DNA of 64,000 bases from Paenactinomyces guangxiensis. Lineage in GTDB: Bacteria; Bacillota; Bacilli; Thermoactinomycetales; Thermoactinomycetaceae. The stretch covers positions 62,001 to 126,000 of the forward strand of contig NZ_JAECVR010000009.1 in the NCBI RefSeq assembly GCF_016055185.1. The letters run 5' to 3'. The notes under the pieces are model-generated. The model was not told the origin of the DNA. It saw nothing but the letters and a program-made list of their open reading frames with translations, and did not search any database. Within the stretch, counting starts at the first letter, position 1. Each line of letters begins with the position of its first letter. The translations under genes were made by a program, and so were the position numbers. Of the stretch, positions 1-9,033 are shown piece by piece.

Positions 1-1
1 A

Positions 2-388
2 AGCAAATGCGGATTTACGCCCCAATATAAAGAGTTGCAAGAATTATACGAGCAGTACCGTGAGGATGGACTGGAGATTCTGGCGTTCCCCTGCAACCAG
101 TTTATGAATCAAGAGCCGGGGACAGATGCGGAAATCCTTGAGTTTTGTTCACTCAATTACGGCGTGACGTTCCCAATCTTTTCAAAAATCGATGTGAATG
201 GCGATCAAGCCCATCCCTTGTATAAGTATCTTTGTAAAGAAGCACCGGGACTGATGGGGAGTAAGGCAATTAAATGGAATTTTACCAAGTTCCTGGTAAA
301 TCGCAAGGGGGAAGTGGTTAAACGGGTTGCTTCCAATATCAAGCCAAGCGAATGCAGAAGGCAAATTGAGGCGCTGTTAAAAGGCTAG
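2..388 (+). CDS. Glutathione peroxidase family protein, 5'-truncated by window edge
   Basis: Thiol peroxidase of the GPx/BsaA family, reducing hydroperoxides in the cytoplasm. The open frame enters from the left edge: codons from base 2 read [12 protein letters not shown], so the peroxidatic site (Cys in KCGFT, TGC at 8-10; cysteine, not selenocysteine) is present and about 35 N-terminal residues are missing. The FPCNQF motif (catalytic Gln) and WNFTKF (catalytic Trp/Asn) follow at normal spacing, and the C-terminus ends at the usual place. The TTG at 35 is internal to the domain and not a real start. The gene is followed by a hairpin at 399-429. The physiological reductant cannot be read from sequence; in this family it is often thioredoxin. 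Confidence 0.93.
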   Translation, partial: SKCGFTPQYKELQELYEQYREDGLEILAFPCNQFMNQEPGTDAEILEFCSLNYGVTFPIFSKIDVNGDQAHPLYKYLCKEAPGLMGSKAIKWNFTKFLVNRKGEVVKRVASNIKPSECRRQIEALLKG

Positions 389-398
389 TTTAAGATAT

Positions 399-433
399 GA
401 AGCAGCCGGCCTGATCCACCGGCTGCTTCTTCC
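399..433 (+). terminator. Hairpin terminator after glutathione peroxidase
   Basis: An 11-bp perfect stem GAAGCAGCCGG (399-409) pairs with CCGGCTGCTTC (419-429). It starts 10 bases after the stop codon. The following T-run is weak (TTCCCATTTT). Confidence 0.7.
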
Positions 434-1097
434 CATTTTAATGATCCCGCTTGTAAGCTACATCGCCATTAAAATGGGAGGCTTCTCAATTCCATCTGGC
501 GTGGCCCCCAAGAGGATACCGGGCAACGCTCACTATCATCCTGTGTTAGGTTGGATTCCAAATTCTCCATCTATTCATCGAAATAATGCGCGTATACTTA
601 GAAAGGGAAAAATATGGACCATATGGGAGAGTTTCATTGAATGTTCTATGAACTTTATCCCTGTCTGGCAATACTGGCTTATCATCTTAACTCAAACACG
701 GTAAATGTTGAAGTATTTATAAGCTGGATTAAAAAGATCGAATGGAAGGCAAGCTATTAATATCCATAAAAGGAGCTATGCCTTTTTAAAAGTAATTTTT
801 ATCTTTCATGTTATATTTTTTACTGGTCACATTACCTGGTAAGGAGTTGATGATGATATGCTACCTCTTATTATTTTTTTTGTGATCGGAATAACATTGA
901 TCATTCTATTTGTTTATTCCTTTAAATTTATTCATAAGAAGCAGTAAAAGAAGCCCCGACTAAACGTTTCTTCTTTCCATTTAATCATTTACACACTTCC
1001 CGATTTAGTCTAAAAACAATAACGAAACTGCATTGGCTGACGTTGCCTGTATTTCCGCGAATACGGCCTCCCTTTTATCAACCCTGGGTTACAAAAT
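434..1097. other. Gene-poor stretch with small or decayed ORFs
   Basis: No recognisable full gene lies here. An 87-codon frame at 441-704 has no convincing Shine-Dalgarno sequence and no family look. In another frame a 39-residue peptide at 641-760 (start after GGGAGAG) looks protein-like, and the preceding frame also has protein-like composition before a stop, so a decayed gene is possible. The best small ORF, at 858-947, is listed separately. Confidence 0.4.
858..947 (+). CDS. Putative 29-residue single-pass membrane peptide
   Basis: ATG at 858 follows AAGGAG at 841-846 and opens a 29-codon frame ending in TAA. The peptide is almost wholly hydrophobic (LPLIIFFVIGITLIILFVYS) with a basic tail FKFIHKKQ, the form of a one-helix membrane peptide with its positive end inside. 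The spacing from AAGGAG is 11 bases, somewhat long. Two in-frame-shifted ATG codons at 850 and 853 lead to an 11-codon frame only. Function is unknown; such peptides are common in Bacillales genomes as regulators of membrane complexes or toxins, but nothing here decides between these. Confidence 0.4.
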   Translation: MLPLIIFFVIGITLIILFVYSFKFIHKKQ

Positions 1098-1757
1098 TCA
1101 TTCCTTCCCTCTCGTCGGATCTGCATCTGCAAAGTAGGAAGCAAATTGGCTGCGGGTTTCCTCCAGCTGTTCAGGGGAAAGTATTTGGCATTGACCGATC
1201 ATCTGTGCGCCAAATGCCAGATGAGCGACATTTTCAATGATTTCTGCTCTTGTATACGCGGAGGCAAGTGTTTTTCCTACTGTAATCACACCGTGATTTT
1301 TTAACAACGCGCCGTTGGCGCCATTCAGTACAGCAACCGCTTCTTCGGCCAGTTCCTCCGAGCCGAATCTTGCATAGTCAGCAACGGGCACCCGGTCACC
1401 AATTTCTGCAATTAAATAATGGACGGGGGGAATCTCTTCACCTGCACAGGCGAACATCGTCGCATAGGTGGAATGCGTATGCACAACCGCTTCAACATCC
1501 GGCCGCAGCCTGTAAATGGAGGCGTGCATCGGAGTTTCTGATGAAGGTTTTCTTTCGCCCGCTACAACCTCACCTGTTGCTAAATCCACTGCCACCAAAT
1601 CAGCTGTGGTGATCAAATGATAAGGCACAGCAGAAGGGGTAATCCACATTCTGTTATTCTTGGCATCACGTACACTTACATTTCCGTTTGTTCCTTTTAC
1701 CAATCCTGTTTGGTGCATTTCCCTAGCATAGTAAACTAATGTTTCCAGCTTCTCCAT
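1098..1757 (-). CDS. Class II aldolase/adducin family protein (FucA/AraD-like)
   Basis: Zinc-dependent class II aldolase fold, about 219 residues, the usual length for L-fuculose-phosphate aldolase relatives. Visible active-site elements, counting from the chosen start, are Glu74 in SSETPMH, His93 and His95 in VVHTHST, and a later His in LLKNHGV; these match the catalytic Glu and three zinc-binding His of FucA. The start at 1757 was chosen because GGGGG sits just upstream; a 13-residue upstream extension lacks family similarity. It is the last gene of the acyl-CoA operon, 63 bases after the hydratase. A sugar-phosphate aldolase is unexpected there, so it may cleave or epimerise another hydroxylated compound. 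The substrate is not predictable. Confidence 0.85.
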   Translation of the reverse strand: MEKLETLVYYAREMHQTGLVKGTNGNVSVRDAKNNRMWITPSAVPYHLITTADLVAVDLATGEVVAGERKPSSETPMHASIYRLRPDVEAVVHTHSTYATMFACAGEEIPPVHYLIAEIGDRVPVADYARFGSEELAEEAVAVLNGANGALLKNHGVITVGKTLASAYTRAEIIENVAHLAFGAQMIGQCQILSPEQLEETRSQFASYFADADPTRGKE

Positions 1758-1820
1758 GAAACAGCCCCCTGGAATATTAAGTGCGAATAAGAGCAAATAA
1801 AACAGAGAAAGATCACTCTT

Positions 1821-2609
1821 TTATTTGCCTTTAAAATGGGGTTTTCTTTTTTCGCGGAATGCACGAACCCCTTCTTGATGGTCATAAGAAGGAACCATTA
1901 AAGCTTGTGCAGCCCGTTCCGCTTCCAGTATATCGGCTAGATCGGCTGTAAGAGCCTGGTGGGCAAGGCGTTTTATTTTTCCGTACACCCGGGTTGGGCC
2001 GCCGGCCAATTGGCGCGCAAGAGCTCCAGCTTCAGATTCCAGTTTTTCAGCAGGGACCACACGATTAATCATCCCCCAAGATTCTGCTTTCGCTGCGGAA
2101 ATCGGCTCAGCGGTAAACAGCAATTCTTTGGCCCGGTACAATCCCAGAGTACGTGGCAGAAAGAATAAACCTCCCCCGTCGGAAATTAAACCCACTTGGG
2201 CAAAACTGAGCGCAAAGCGGCTGTCTTCTGCTGCTATGATCATATCACAGGCCATTGCCAGACAGACACCGGCACCCGCCGCAAAACCATGAACCACTGC
2301 CAGTATGGGTTTTTCCAGGCGAGTCATTTGCTCTATCAATTGATTCAAATAACCGATATGTTCATAATACTCTCCCGGGCTTGACTGTCCCATTTGCTTG
2401 ACATCTCCGCCTGCCGAAAACGATCTTCCGGCACCGCGGATGACAATACACCGAATATTTTCATCCTGTTCAGCTTTCTTCAAAACATCTTGCAGGCTGA
2501 ATATCATTTCTTTGCTGAAAGCATTTAGAACTTCCGGGCGGTTCAGCGTAAGAGTCATCACCTGACCATCAATATCCACCAAAAGATGTTCGTTAGCCAT
2601 TTTCCCCAT
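1821..2609 (-). CDS. Enoyl-CoA hydratase/isomerase family (PaaG-like)
   Basis: Crotonase-fold protein of about 262 residues. The oxyanion-hole segments are visible as GAGRSFSAGGDV (about residues 60-70) and HGFAAGAGVCLAMACDM (about 105-120). The active-site loop reads VGLISDGGG with Asp where classical hydratases carry Glu; this is the PaaG arrangement, so isomerase activity is as likely as hydration. The ATG at 2609 overlaps the ligase stop (TGATG), showing translational coupling; a GTG at 2612 and an ATG at 2600 are alternatives. In the operon it would process the 2-enoyl-CoA or 3-enoyl-CoA made by the dehydrogenase and ligase. Confidence 0.9.
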   Translation of the reverse strand: MGKMANEHLLVDIDGQVMTLTLNRPEVLNAFSKEMIFSLQDVLKKAEQDENIRCIVIRGAGRSFSAGGDVKQMGQSSPGEYYEHIGYLNQLIEQMTRLEKPILAVVHGFAAGAGVCLAMACDMIIAAEDSRFALSFAQVGLISDGGGLFFLPRTLGLYRAKELLFTAEPISAAKAESWGMINRVVPAEKLESEAGALARQLAGGPTRVYGKIKRLAHQALTADLADILEAERAAQALMVPSYDHQEGVRAFREKRKPHFKGK

Positions 2610-4309
2610 CACTCTTTCTCTTCGGTTTTATTTTTGTCTCGAACTTTCTTAAACTCTCTTTCTTGCAGCTCACGCCACAATATTTTGCCGGTACTCGTCA
2701 TGGGCAATGTTTGGACAAATTCGATCTTTCGGGGACATTTGTAAGCAGCCATGCGCTCTTTAGCCCACTCTATAATCTCTGCTTCGTCCACTTCAGTTTC
2801 TTGTTGATCCTGAAGGATGACAAAAGCCTTTACGACTTCCCCGCTTCTTTGATCTGGTGTGCCTACGACACACACCTGCCGGACGGCCGGATGGCTGAAC
2901 AGGATGGACTCTACTTCAGTGGGCCATACTTTAAACCCGGATACGTTAATCATACGCTTGAATCGATCCACGATAAAAAAATATCCTTCTTCATCGTACC
3001 TCGCAATGTCTCCCGTGCGGAAAAAACGCTTTCCGTCAATATCAATAAACGATTCTTTCGTTTCTTCCGGGCGATTCCAGTAACCTGAAAAGACTTGCGG
3101 ACCATGAACCACCACTTCCCCTGCTTCCCCGGGCCCAAGTTCTTTTTTCGATTCTATATCAATTACACGGGCATCCACATCAAACGAAGGAATGCCCAAA
3201 CACTGTAATTTGGGGCGATTCGGGGGATTAAAGTGGGTTTGCGCCATGGTTTCCGTCAGCCCATATCCTTCTATATAGCTTAAACCCGTCAAATCGTACA
3301 GCTTTTTCCCGACGGCTTCGGGGAGAGAGGCTCCGCCACCGCCTACGAACAAGAGCGAATCTAAGCGATAGGCATCAATTTTTGATTGGGCCAGAAAATC
3401 TACCACCATGGTACTGATATTCGTCCAGTGAGTACAGCCGTACCGTTCGATCCACCTTGCGGCTAATTCCCTGTTCCAACGTGTCATCATTACCAGAGTT
3501 CCACCGGCAACAATCGGTGCATGCATAGAATGCACCATACCTGTTACGTGAAAAAGAGGCAAACTGGTAAGTGCAACAGAATCGGAAGCCAGGTTTACCC
3601 ATGCCGCCGCTCCAAATGTATTGGCCTGGACGGTACGGTGGAAATGAATACAGCCTCTTGGTTTCCCCGTCGTTCCGGAAGTATAGGGAAGAACCGCCAA
3701 ATCATCCGCTTGAGCCTGAGACTGCTCTGGTTTAAGATTCATAGATAAAATATCCAGCCATTCGGTTACATTGGCATCCTCAACCTTATGCGGCGGCAAT
3801 TGCACTTCTTCAGGCCATAGTGATTGATCCTCTGAAGCCGGATTGGCATATGAGGAATAGGAGGCGACAATCAGATGGCGCAAGCTGCCCCTTTGTAACA
3901 GCGGAGCCGCCAGATTGTACAGTTCCAGCCCGACAATCGCCACTTCCGCCTGGCAATCCTTTACATAAAGATCCAATTCTTCTGTCTTATTCATCGGATT
4001 AATCGGGACAACGACGGCGTCTGCCAGCAAAATAGCATAATAGGCAACCACATACTGGGGGGCATTTTGCATATATATGGCAACACGATCCCCGCTCTTT
4101 ATCCCGAGTTGCTTTTGTAAAAACCCGGCGACTTTTTGTACTTCATCAACAAGCTCCTGATAAGTTAAAATTCCACCATAATATATAATGGCTGGTTTCC
4201 CCGGATATCTTCTTGCCGTAACAAATAAATTGTCATGAATCGGAGTACACGACACCGTTAACGTCTTTGGTAACAAGGGAGGCCAATGGGCAAAATGCCG
4301 GTTGAACAT
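2609..4309 (-). CDS. AMP-binding fatty acid-CoA ligase
   Basis: ANL-superfamily acyl-CoA synthetase, 566 residues, activating a carboxylic acid through an acyl-adenylate and passing it to CoA. The ATP-binding loop reads LPYTSGTTGKPRGC (about residues 207-220), the YGLTET adenine motif lies near 350, the hinge RTGDIARYDEEGY near 430, and the catalytic C-terminal Lys sits in TSTGKILWREL. The start has AAGGAGG 8-9 bases upstream. Together with the neighbouring kinase and acyl-CoA dehydrogenase it resembles the activation step of levulinate or hydroxy-acid pathways; chain-length preference cannot be read. Confidence 0.93.
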   Translation of the reverse strand: MFNRHFAHWPPLLPKTLTVSCTPIHDNLFVTARRYPGKPAIIYYGGILTYQELVDEVQKVAGFLQKQLGIKSGDRVAIYMQNAPQYVVAYYAILLADAVVVPINPMNKTEELDLYVKDCQAEVAIVGLELYNLAAPLLQRGSLRHLIVASYSSYANPASEDQSLWPEEVQLPPHKVEDANVTEWLDILSMNLKPEQSQAQADDLAVLPYTSGTTGKPRGCIHFHRTVQANTFGAAAWVNLASDSVALTSLPLFHVTGMVHSMHAPIVAGGTLVMMTRWNRELAARWIERYGCTHWTNISTMVVDFLAQSKIDAYRLDSLLFVGGGGASLPEAVGKKLYDLTGLSYIEGYGLTETMAQTHFNPPNRPKLQCLGIPSFDVDARVIDIESKKELGPGEAGEVVVHGPQVFSGYWNRPEETKESFIDIDGKRFFRTGDIARYDEEGYFFIVDRFKRMINVSGFKVWPTEVESILFSHPAVRQVCVVGTPDQRSGEVVKAFVILQDQQETEVDEAEIIEWAKERMAAYKCPRKIEFVQTLPMTSTGKILWRELQEREFKKVRDKNKTEEKE

Positions 4310-4419
4310 TTTTTCTTTTCCTCCTTGACAATAAAATCGGTTTGCCGGTCAATGTTTGCAAAGCGTTTTTTCCTCTTTGCATAATAAAAGATGAATTTTG
4401 CCCATTTTTCACACTCCGG

Positions 4420-5481
4420 TCAACATTTATGGGCATATTGCCGGGCCAATTGGATCAGGGCATGAACGAGATCTCTCAGCCTGGAAAAGCGTTCGTCCTG
4501 TGTCTGCCCTTTTTTCCAGCGATAATAGATTTGCTGGCAAATAACTGCCAATTTAAAGTAGGCGAAAGCCAGATAATAATGGATATGAGAGAGATCACGC
4601 CCGCTTTTTTTGGCATAAGCTTCAATCCACTGTTCCCGGGTCATAAACCCCGGAAGCACCGTGACCGGGCGCTGCCCAAACGCTCTTTTTAAAAATTCCG
4701 GATCATTCTTCTCTGTCCAGTAGCTCAAGGCACATCCCAGATCAGCAAGAGGATCTCCAACCGTGGCCATTTCCCAATCAAACAGTCCCACCATTTTTGT
4801 CAGTTTTGAATCAAACATCACATTATTCAATTTATAGTCATAATGGATAATGGCAGGCTGCGGGGATGCGGGTATATGTTCCGCCAGTTGGCTGGTGAGA
4901 GTATCGACACCCGTGATTTCATCTGTTTTCACCCGCTGGTAGCGTTTGATCCATCCTTCCACCTGACGTTGTAAAAACCCTTGCGGCTTGCTGATCTCCT
5001 CCATTCCGGTTTCCCGGTAATCAATCGCATGCAGCTGGACCAGCGTATCCACCATCATTTGCGATAACTCACGACCTTTCGCTTCTGTGGGAGCCAGTCC
5101 TGCCGGAAAAGATGTGTCCACAACCACTCCTTTTCTTCTTTCCATCAGGAAAAACGGAGCTCCCACCACATCCGGGTCATCATGGTAAATCAGGGGTCTG
5201 GGGGCAAGGGGAAAAACCGGATGTACCTTATTCAATACCTTGTATTCACGACCCATATCATGTGCTTTAGGAGCAACAGGTCCCAGAGGAGGACGCCTCA
5301 ACACAGCTTCCCAGTTTCCCGAGCGAATCAGATAAGTCAAATTGGAATGGCCGGCGGAAAATTGTTCAATTTTGAGTGGAGTTTCGGGCAGCTCGAAATG
5401 CGCCCGCAAAAAAGTTTCTAATCTTCCCGGATCCAGTTCTTCTCCCTTACGCACCGGAATCGTTTCTCCGGCCATTACCAT
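4420..5481 (-). CDS. APH-like phosphotransferase (ACAD10/11 and LvaA-type kinase)
   Basis: Aminoglycoside-phosphotransferase-fold kinase of 353 residues. The catalytic loop reads HYDYKLNNVMF (about residues 213-223) with the catalytic Asp and the metal-binding Asn. A second metal-binding Asp is in LFDWEMATVGDPLADLG (about 234-250). The N-terminal ATP-binding segment (SAGHSNLTYLI, then VLRRPP) and overall sequence resemble the kinase part of ACAD10/11, not antibiotic kinases. The start overlaps the thioesterase stop by 7 bases (ATGGTAATGG); an internal ATG at 5475 is an alternative. In ACAD10/11 and LvaA this kinase phosphorylates the 4-hydroxyl of 4-hydroxyacyl-CoA. The adjacent dehydrogenase makes the same role likely here. 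Confidence 0.88.
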   Translation of the reverse strand: MVMAGETIPVRKGEELDPGRLETFLRAHFELPETPLKIEQFSAGHSNLTYLIRSGNWEAVLRRPPLGPVAPKAHDMGREYKVLNKVHPVFPLAPRPLIYHDDPDVVGAPFFLMERRKGVVVDTSFPAGLAPTEAKGRELSQMMVDTLVQLHAIDYRETGMEEISKPQGFLQRQVEGWIKRYQRVKTDEITGVDTLTSQLAEHIPASPQPAIIHYDYKLNNVMFDSKLTKMVGLFDWEMATVGDPLADLGCALSYWTEKNDPEFLKRAFGQRPVTVLPGFMTREQWIEAYAKKSGRDLSHIHYYLAFAYFKLAVICQQIYYRWKKGQTQDERFSRLRDLVHALIQLARQYAHKC

Positions 5482-5915
5482 GTCTCTCCCATTTTGTCCG
5501 CCAACCGATGATCAGTGAAAGAGATTTGATGAGCTTTCAGTTTCTGCCGCCAGTGATCAGGTATCGGTTCACTTCGTTGGCTGACAAAATTAAAATAGAC
5601 GATCACCGATTCCGATTGTGCGATGGGTTCATTGCTTTTTGCATCCAGTATGCATTGAAACAGGCGAAAGCTTTTATTGCCGATTTGTTTCACGCCGGTT
5701 TGGACTATTAAGCGCTGGTTGGAGTAAGCCTGCCGCAGAAAATCACAGTGAATATGTCCTAAAATAAATGGCCATTCGGACAAAGTCATCGGCGTTCCCA
5801 ACTGTTCGAAAAAATCAGTTCTCCCTTGCTCAAGGTAGATAAAATAACTGGTATTATTGACATGCCCAAGTGCATCCGTTTCACAAAAGCGCACTTTTAT
5901 TTCCGTTTCCAACAT
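5475..5915 (-). CDS. Acyl-CoA thioesterase, YbgC/FadM hotdog family
   Basis: Single hotdog-fold domain of 146 residues. The active-site motif ETDALGHVNN (about residues 12-21) contains the Asp used by 4-hydroxybenzoyl-CoA thioesterase relatives, followed by the helix YFIYLEQGRTDFFEQLG typical of the family. It probably releases acids from acyl-CoA and so relieves CoA trapping in the operon's pathway. Its stop is overlapped by the kinase start, implying coupled translation. Substrate range is not predictable from sequence. Confidence 0.88.
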   Translation of the reverse strand: MLETEIKVRFCETDALGHVNNTSYFIYLEQGRTDFFEQLGTPMTLSEWPFILGHIHCDFLRQAYSNQRLIVQTGVKQIGNKSFRLFQCILDAKSNEPIAQSESVIVYFNFVSQRSEPIPDHWRQKLKAHQISFTDHRLADKMGETW

Positions 5916-6018
5916 GTGTGTCTTCCCCCTTCATTGATTCCACTTACCCGGTTAAGGAAAAAATTGTCCTTCAAAAGTTGTGTCTTAACCATGATCATCT
6001 TTAGGGCCGCTGACCGGT

Positions 6019-6900
6019 TTATTGGCGGATTCGCCCCTTTTCGTCATATTCATAAAAACCTTTGCCCGTTTTCCGGCCCAGTTCACCTTTTAAGACCTTT
6101 TCCTCTATTATCTTCGACGGTTGATCTTCAGGATTTCCTGTCTCTGCATATTGCTGTTTCATCACATAATAGATTACATCGATTCCAGACAGGTCGAAGA
6201 GTTGAAACGGCCCCAAAGGATGACGCAGTGCCCTGGTTACAATTAAGTCAATATCTTTATAGTCGGCAATGCCTTGCTCATACAATTGGAGAGCTTCCCT
6301 TTGCAGAGCCCCCAGAATCCGGTTGGCGACAAAGCCTGAAATCTCCTTCCTGAGCAAAACGCCTGTTCGGTTGATTTTTTCACAGACCTCCAGCGCTATT
6401 TGTGCTGTCTGTTCTGATGTTTTGCTGCTCATTACAACTTCTACGCAATCCATGACCAGTGGCGGAAAGAAAAAATGCATATTGCACACTTGATCCGGTC
6501 GGGAGGTCACATCAGCGATCAGCGAATTAACAATCGTTGAACTATTGGTGGCAAGAATCGCATGGGGAGGAGCGATTTTATCCAAACGGCGAAATACTTC
6601 CCGTTTCACCTCCAACTTTTCTACCACTGCTTCAATAACAAAATCAGCTTCTTTTGCTGCTTCTTCCAGGTCTGTGGTAAACGCAAGACGGGAAAACGCT
6701 GCTTCTTTGGCTTCTTGAGAAACCTTTCCTTTGCGTACCCAGTCAGCCATACGGTCATGCAACTTTGCTTCGGCCTGCTTCAGTGCCTGTTTTTCGATAT
6801 CCTGCAAAATGGTTTGAAAACCGCCCAATGCACATAACATTGCAATTTGATGTCCCATGGAACCGCTTCCAATTACACAAATATTTTTGATATCAGCCAT
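6019..6900 (-). CDS. 3-hydroxyacyl-CoA dehydrogenase
   Basis: NAD-dependent 3-hydroxyacyl-CoA dehydrogenase, 293 residues, the size of 3-hydroxybutyryl-CoA dehydrogenase (single-function form without a hydratase domain). The Rossmann motif VIGSGSMGHQIA is at residues 9-20. The catalytic His is in NMHFFFPPLVMDCVEVV, and the C-terminal dimer/substrate domain contains GFVANRILGALQREAL and the usual ending GRKTGKGFYEYD. It oxidises the 3-hydroxyacyl-CoA intermediate of the operon. A 103-base gap separates it from the thioesterase. Confidence 0.93.
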   Translation of the reverse strand: MADIKNICVIGSGSMGHQIAMLCALGGFQTILQDIEKQALKQAEAKLHDRMADWVRKGKVSQEAKEAAFSRLAFTTDLEEAAKEADFVIEAVVEKLEVKREVFRRLDKIAPPHAILATNSSTIVNSLIADVTSRPDQVCNMHFFFPPLVMDCVEVVMSSKTSEQTAQIALEVCEKINRTGVLLRKEISGFVANRILGALQREALQLYEQGIADYKDIDLIVTRALRHPLGPFQLFDLSGIDVIYYVMKQQYAETGNPEDQPSKIIEEKVLKGELGRKTGKGFYEYDEKGRIRQ

Positions 6901-6932
6901 GTTTTATCTTCTCCTCTCCATCGATTCTTCGT

Positions 6933-7706
6933 TTACATTGCCTGCGTTCCACCATCAACGACCAGCACATGACCGGTAACGTAGTCGGAGGCAGGCGATG
7001 CCAAATAGACAACAGCCCCTTTCAGATCATGCTCAGTGCCAAACCGTTTGAGTGGTGTTTGTTCCAGTATCGCTTTCCCCCTGTACTCCAAAATTGCCTT
7101 TGACATTTTGGTTGGGAAAAAGCCGGGAGCAATGGCATTTATACGGACGTCATATGGAGCCAGCTTACAAGCCAGATCTTTGGTGAACGCGATTACCGCT
7201 CCTTTGCTGGCGTGGTATCCGATCGCATCCAGAATCCGGGGATCTGTTCCACCCAATCCGGCAACAGAAGCAATATTGATAATTTTTCCGGACCGCTGTT
7301 CGGCCATCTTCCGTCCCACCGCCTGAGACATCAAAAAAGTGCCGGTTACATTTACATCCATCACCATTTTAAATTTCTCCAACGGCATTTCAAGAGCGGG
7401 AGCTCCCCATGACACTCCGCTGTTATTGACTAATATATCGATGCCTCCAAATGTCTCAGCCGCTTTTTCCACGACTTGTTGCACCGCGGCCGGATCAGTA
7501 ACATCACAGGGAAGGGCGAGGGATTGAACTCCCAGCTCCTTTAACCGGTCACTCACCTTTTGACAGGCTTCGATCTTTCGCGAACATACCACCACATTTG
7601 CTCCCGCCTCCGCCAGCCCAATGGAGATCTGCTCTCCCAATCCGCGACCGCCCCCCGTAACAATAGCCGTTTTCCCCTGTAAACTGAACAAATCATTGAT
7701 ATGCAT
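6933..7706 (-). CDS. Short-chain dehydrogenase/reductase
   Basis: Classical SDR of 257 residues. The cofactor motif TGGGRGLGE is at about residues 18-26, the NNSGV motif follows, and the catalytic Ser-Tyr-Lys set is visible as IASVAGLGG and YHASKGAV. The Asp or Arg pattern after beta-2 (CSRKIE) suggests NADP preference, but weakly. It sits between the two dehydrogenases of the operon and overlaps neither; GGAGGG precedes the ATG. In LvaABCDE-type pathways an SDR oxidises the 3-hydroxyacyl-CoA, so it may share that role with the next gene or act on another hydroxyl. Confidence 0.9.
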   Translation of the reverse strand: MHINDLFSLQGKTAIVTGGGRGLGEQISIGLAEAGANVVVCSRKIEACQKVSDRLKELGVQSLALPCDVTDPAAVQQVVEKAAETFGGIDILVNNSGVSWGAPALEMPLEKFKMVMDVNVTGTFLMSQAVGRKMAEQRSGKIINIASVAGLGGTDPRILDAIGYHASKGAVIAFTKDLACKLAPYDVRINAIAPGFFPTKMSKAILEYRGKAILEQTPLKRFGTEHDLKGAVVYLASPASDYVTGHVLVVDGGTQAM

Positions 7707-7738
7707 GTGATTCCCTCCATTGTTTTTCCCGTGATAGA

Positions 7739-8953
7739 TTACCCGCGCTGCGACTGCTCCTTTAACTCCAATCGGGCTACGGACATACGATGCACCTCAT
7801 CCGGTCCATCAGCAATACGAAGTGTACGGGCATTGGCCCAATGCATGGCAAGCGGAAAATCATCTGACACACCGGCAGCTCCGAGCACCTGGATCGCCCG
7901 ATCCAGTACTTTTAACGCTACATTCGGCGCCACCACCTTGATCATGGAAATTTCTTTGCGTGCTTTTTTGTTCCCCACACGATCCATCAGATAAGCTGCT
8001 TTCAATGTTAAAAGGCGGGCTTGCTCAATTTCGATACGGGAATCCGCGATCCATTGTTGAATCACGCCCTGTTCCGCAAGAAATTTTCCGAAAGAGACCC
8101 GCTTCTGCGCCCGTTGACAGAGGATCGCCAAAGCCCGTTCCGCTACTCCGATGAGCCGCATGCAATGATGGATGCGGCCCGGTCCCAGGCGGCCCTGAGC
8201 AATAGCAAACCCTTTACCTTCATCCCAAATCATGTTTTCTTTCGGCACCCGGACCTGGTTAAACACAATTTCCGCGTGTCCGTGAGGCGCATGATCATAA
8301 CCGAAGACGGGAGTAGTCCGAATCACTTCAACGCCGGGAGTATCCAGTGGCACGATCATCATGGAATGACGTTCATGCCTCGGGGCATCCGGATTGGAAA
8401 GGCCCATCACAATGGCAAATTGGCAGCGCGGATCCCCGGCACCAGACGACCACCATTTCCGGCCGCTGATCACATATTCGCCGCCGTCCCGGTCAATCCG
8501 GGTTTGCATATTGGTAGCATCTGACGAAGCGACATCCGGTTCAGTCATCGAAAAACATGACCGAATCTCTCCATTAAGGAGGGGTTTTAACCACTTGTTT
8601 TTTTGCTCTGTTGTCCCATACTGGTGCAAAACTTCCATATTCCCCGTATCAGGTGCCGCACAATTAAAGACTTCGGGAGCAATAACCGAACGCCCTATCA
8701 CCTCGCACAAAGGAGCATATTCCAGATTACTCAGCCCGGCACCATACCGGCTGTCCGGCAAAAACAGGTTCCACAATCCTTCTTCCCGTGCTTTCGCCTT
8801 CATTTCTTCCATAATCGGCGGACTCTCCCACCGGGTTGCTTGCCTGTTTAACTGTTCTTCGTAAACTTTCTCATTGGGATACACTACGCTCTCCATAAAA
8901 TGTTCCAATCTGCGTTGCAATTCCTTCACCCTGGGGGAGAAAGCAAAATCCAT
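7739..8953 (-). CDS. Acyl-CoA dehydrogenase (ACAD10/11-like)
   Basis: Flavin-dependent acyl-CoA dehydrogenase of 404 residues. FAD-binding segments [17 protein letters not shown] and [11 protein letters not shown] are visible in the middle domain. The C-terminal domain ends with [16 protein letters not shown]. The N-terminus ([18 protein letters not shown]) and the [13 protein letters not shown] segment are those of the ACAD10/11 branch. It is the first gene of the operon, so expression of all eight genes should follow from the promoter upstream. GGAGG precedes the ATG. In ACAD10/11 the domain eliminates phosphate from 4-phosphoacyl-CoA instead of acting as a simple dehydrogenase. Confidence 0.92.
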   Translation of the reverse strand: MDFAFSPRVKELQRRLEHFMESVVYPNEKVYEEQLNRQATRWESPPIMEEMKAKAREEGLWNLFLPDSRYGAGLSNLEYAPLCEVIGRSVIAPEVFNCAAPDTGNMEVLHQYGTTEQKNKWLKPLLNGEIRSCFSMTEPDVASSDATNMQTRIDRDGGEYVISGRKWWSSGAGDPRCQFAIVMGLSNPDAPRHERHSMMIVPLDTPGVEVIRTTPVFGYDHAPHGHAEIVFNQVRVPKENMIWDEGKGFAIAQGRLGPGRIHHCMRLIGVAERALAILCQRAQKRVSFGKFLAEQGVIQQWIADSRIEIEQARLLTLKAAYLMDRVGNKKARKEISMIKVVAPNVALKVLDRAIQVLGAAGVSDDFPLAMHWANARTLRIADGPDEVHRMSVARLELKEQSQRG

Positions 8954-9033
8954 GCCGGTTCCTCCTTCGTTACCACCTGATTGCTACTTTGACTATTATT
9001 ATTAAATTGCGATAATATAATATATATCATTAC

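Noticed and set aside
35-388. Glutathione peroxidase starting at TTG 35
   Set aside because: The frame is open to the left edge and the active-site Cys motif is encoded at 2-16, so the TTG is internal to a truncated gene.
441-704. 87-codon frame after the glutathione peroxidase
   Set aside because: It has no ribosome site and no family resemblance, and it overlaps the terminator region.
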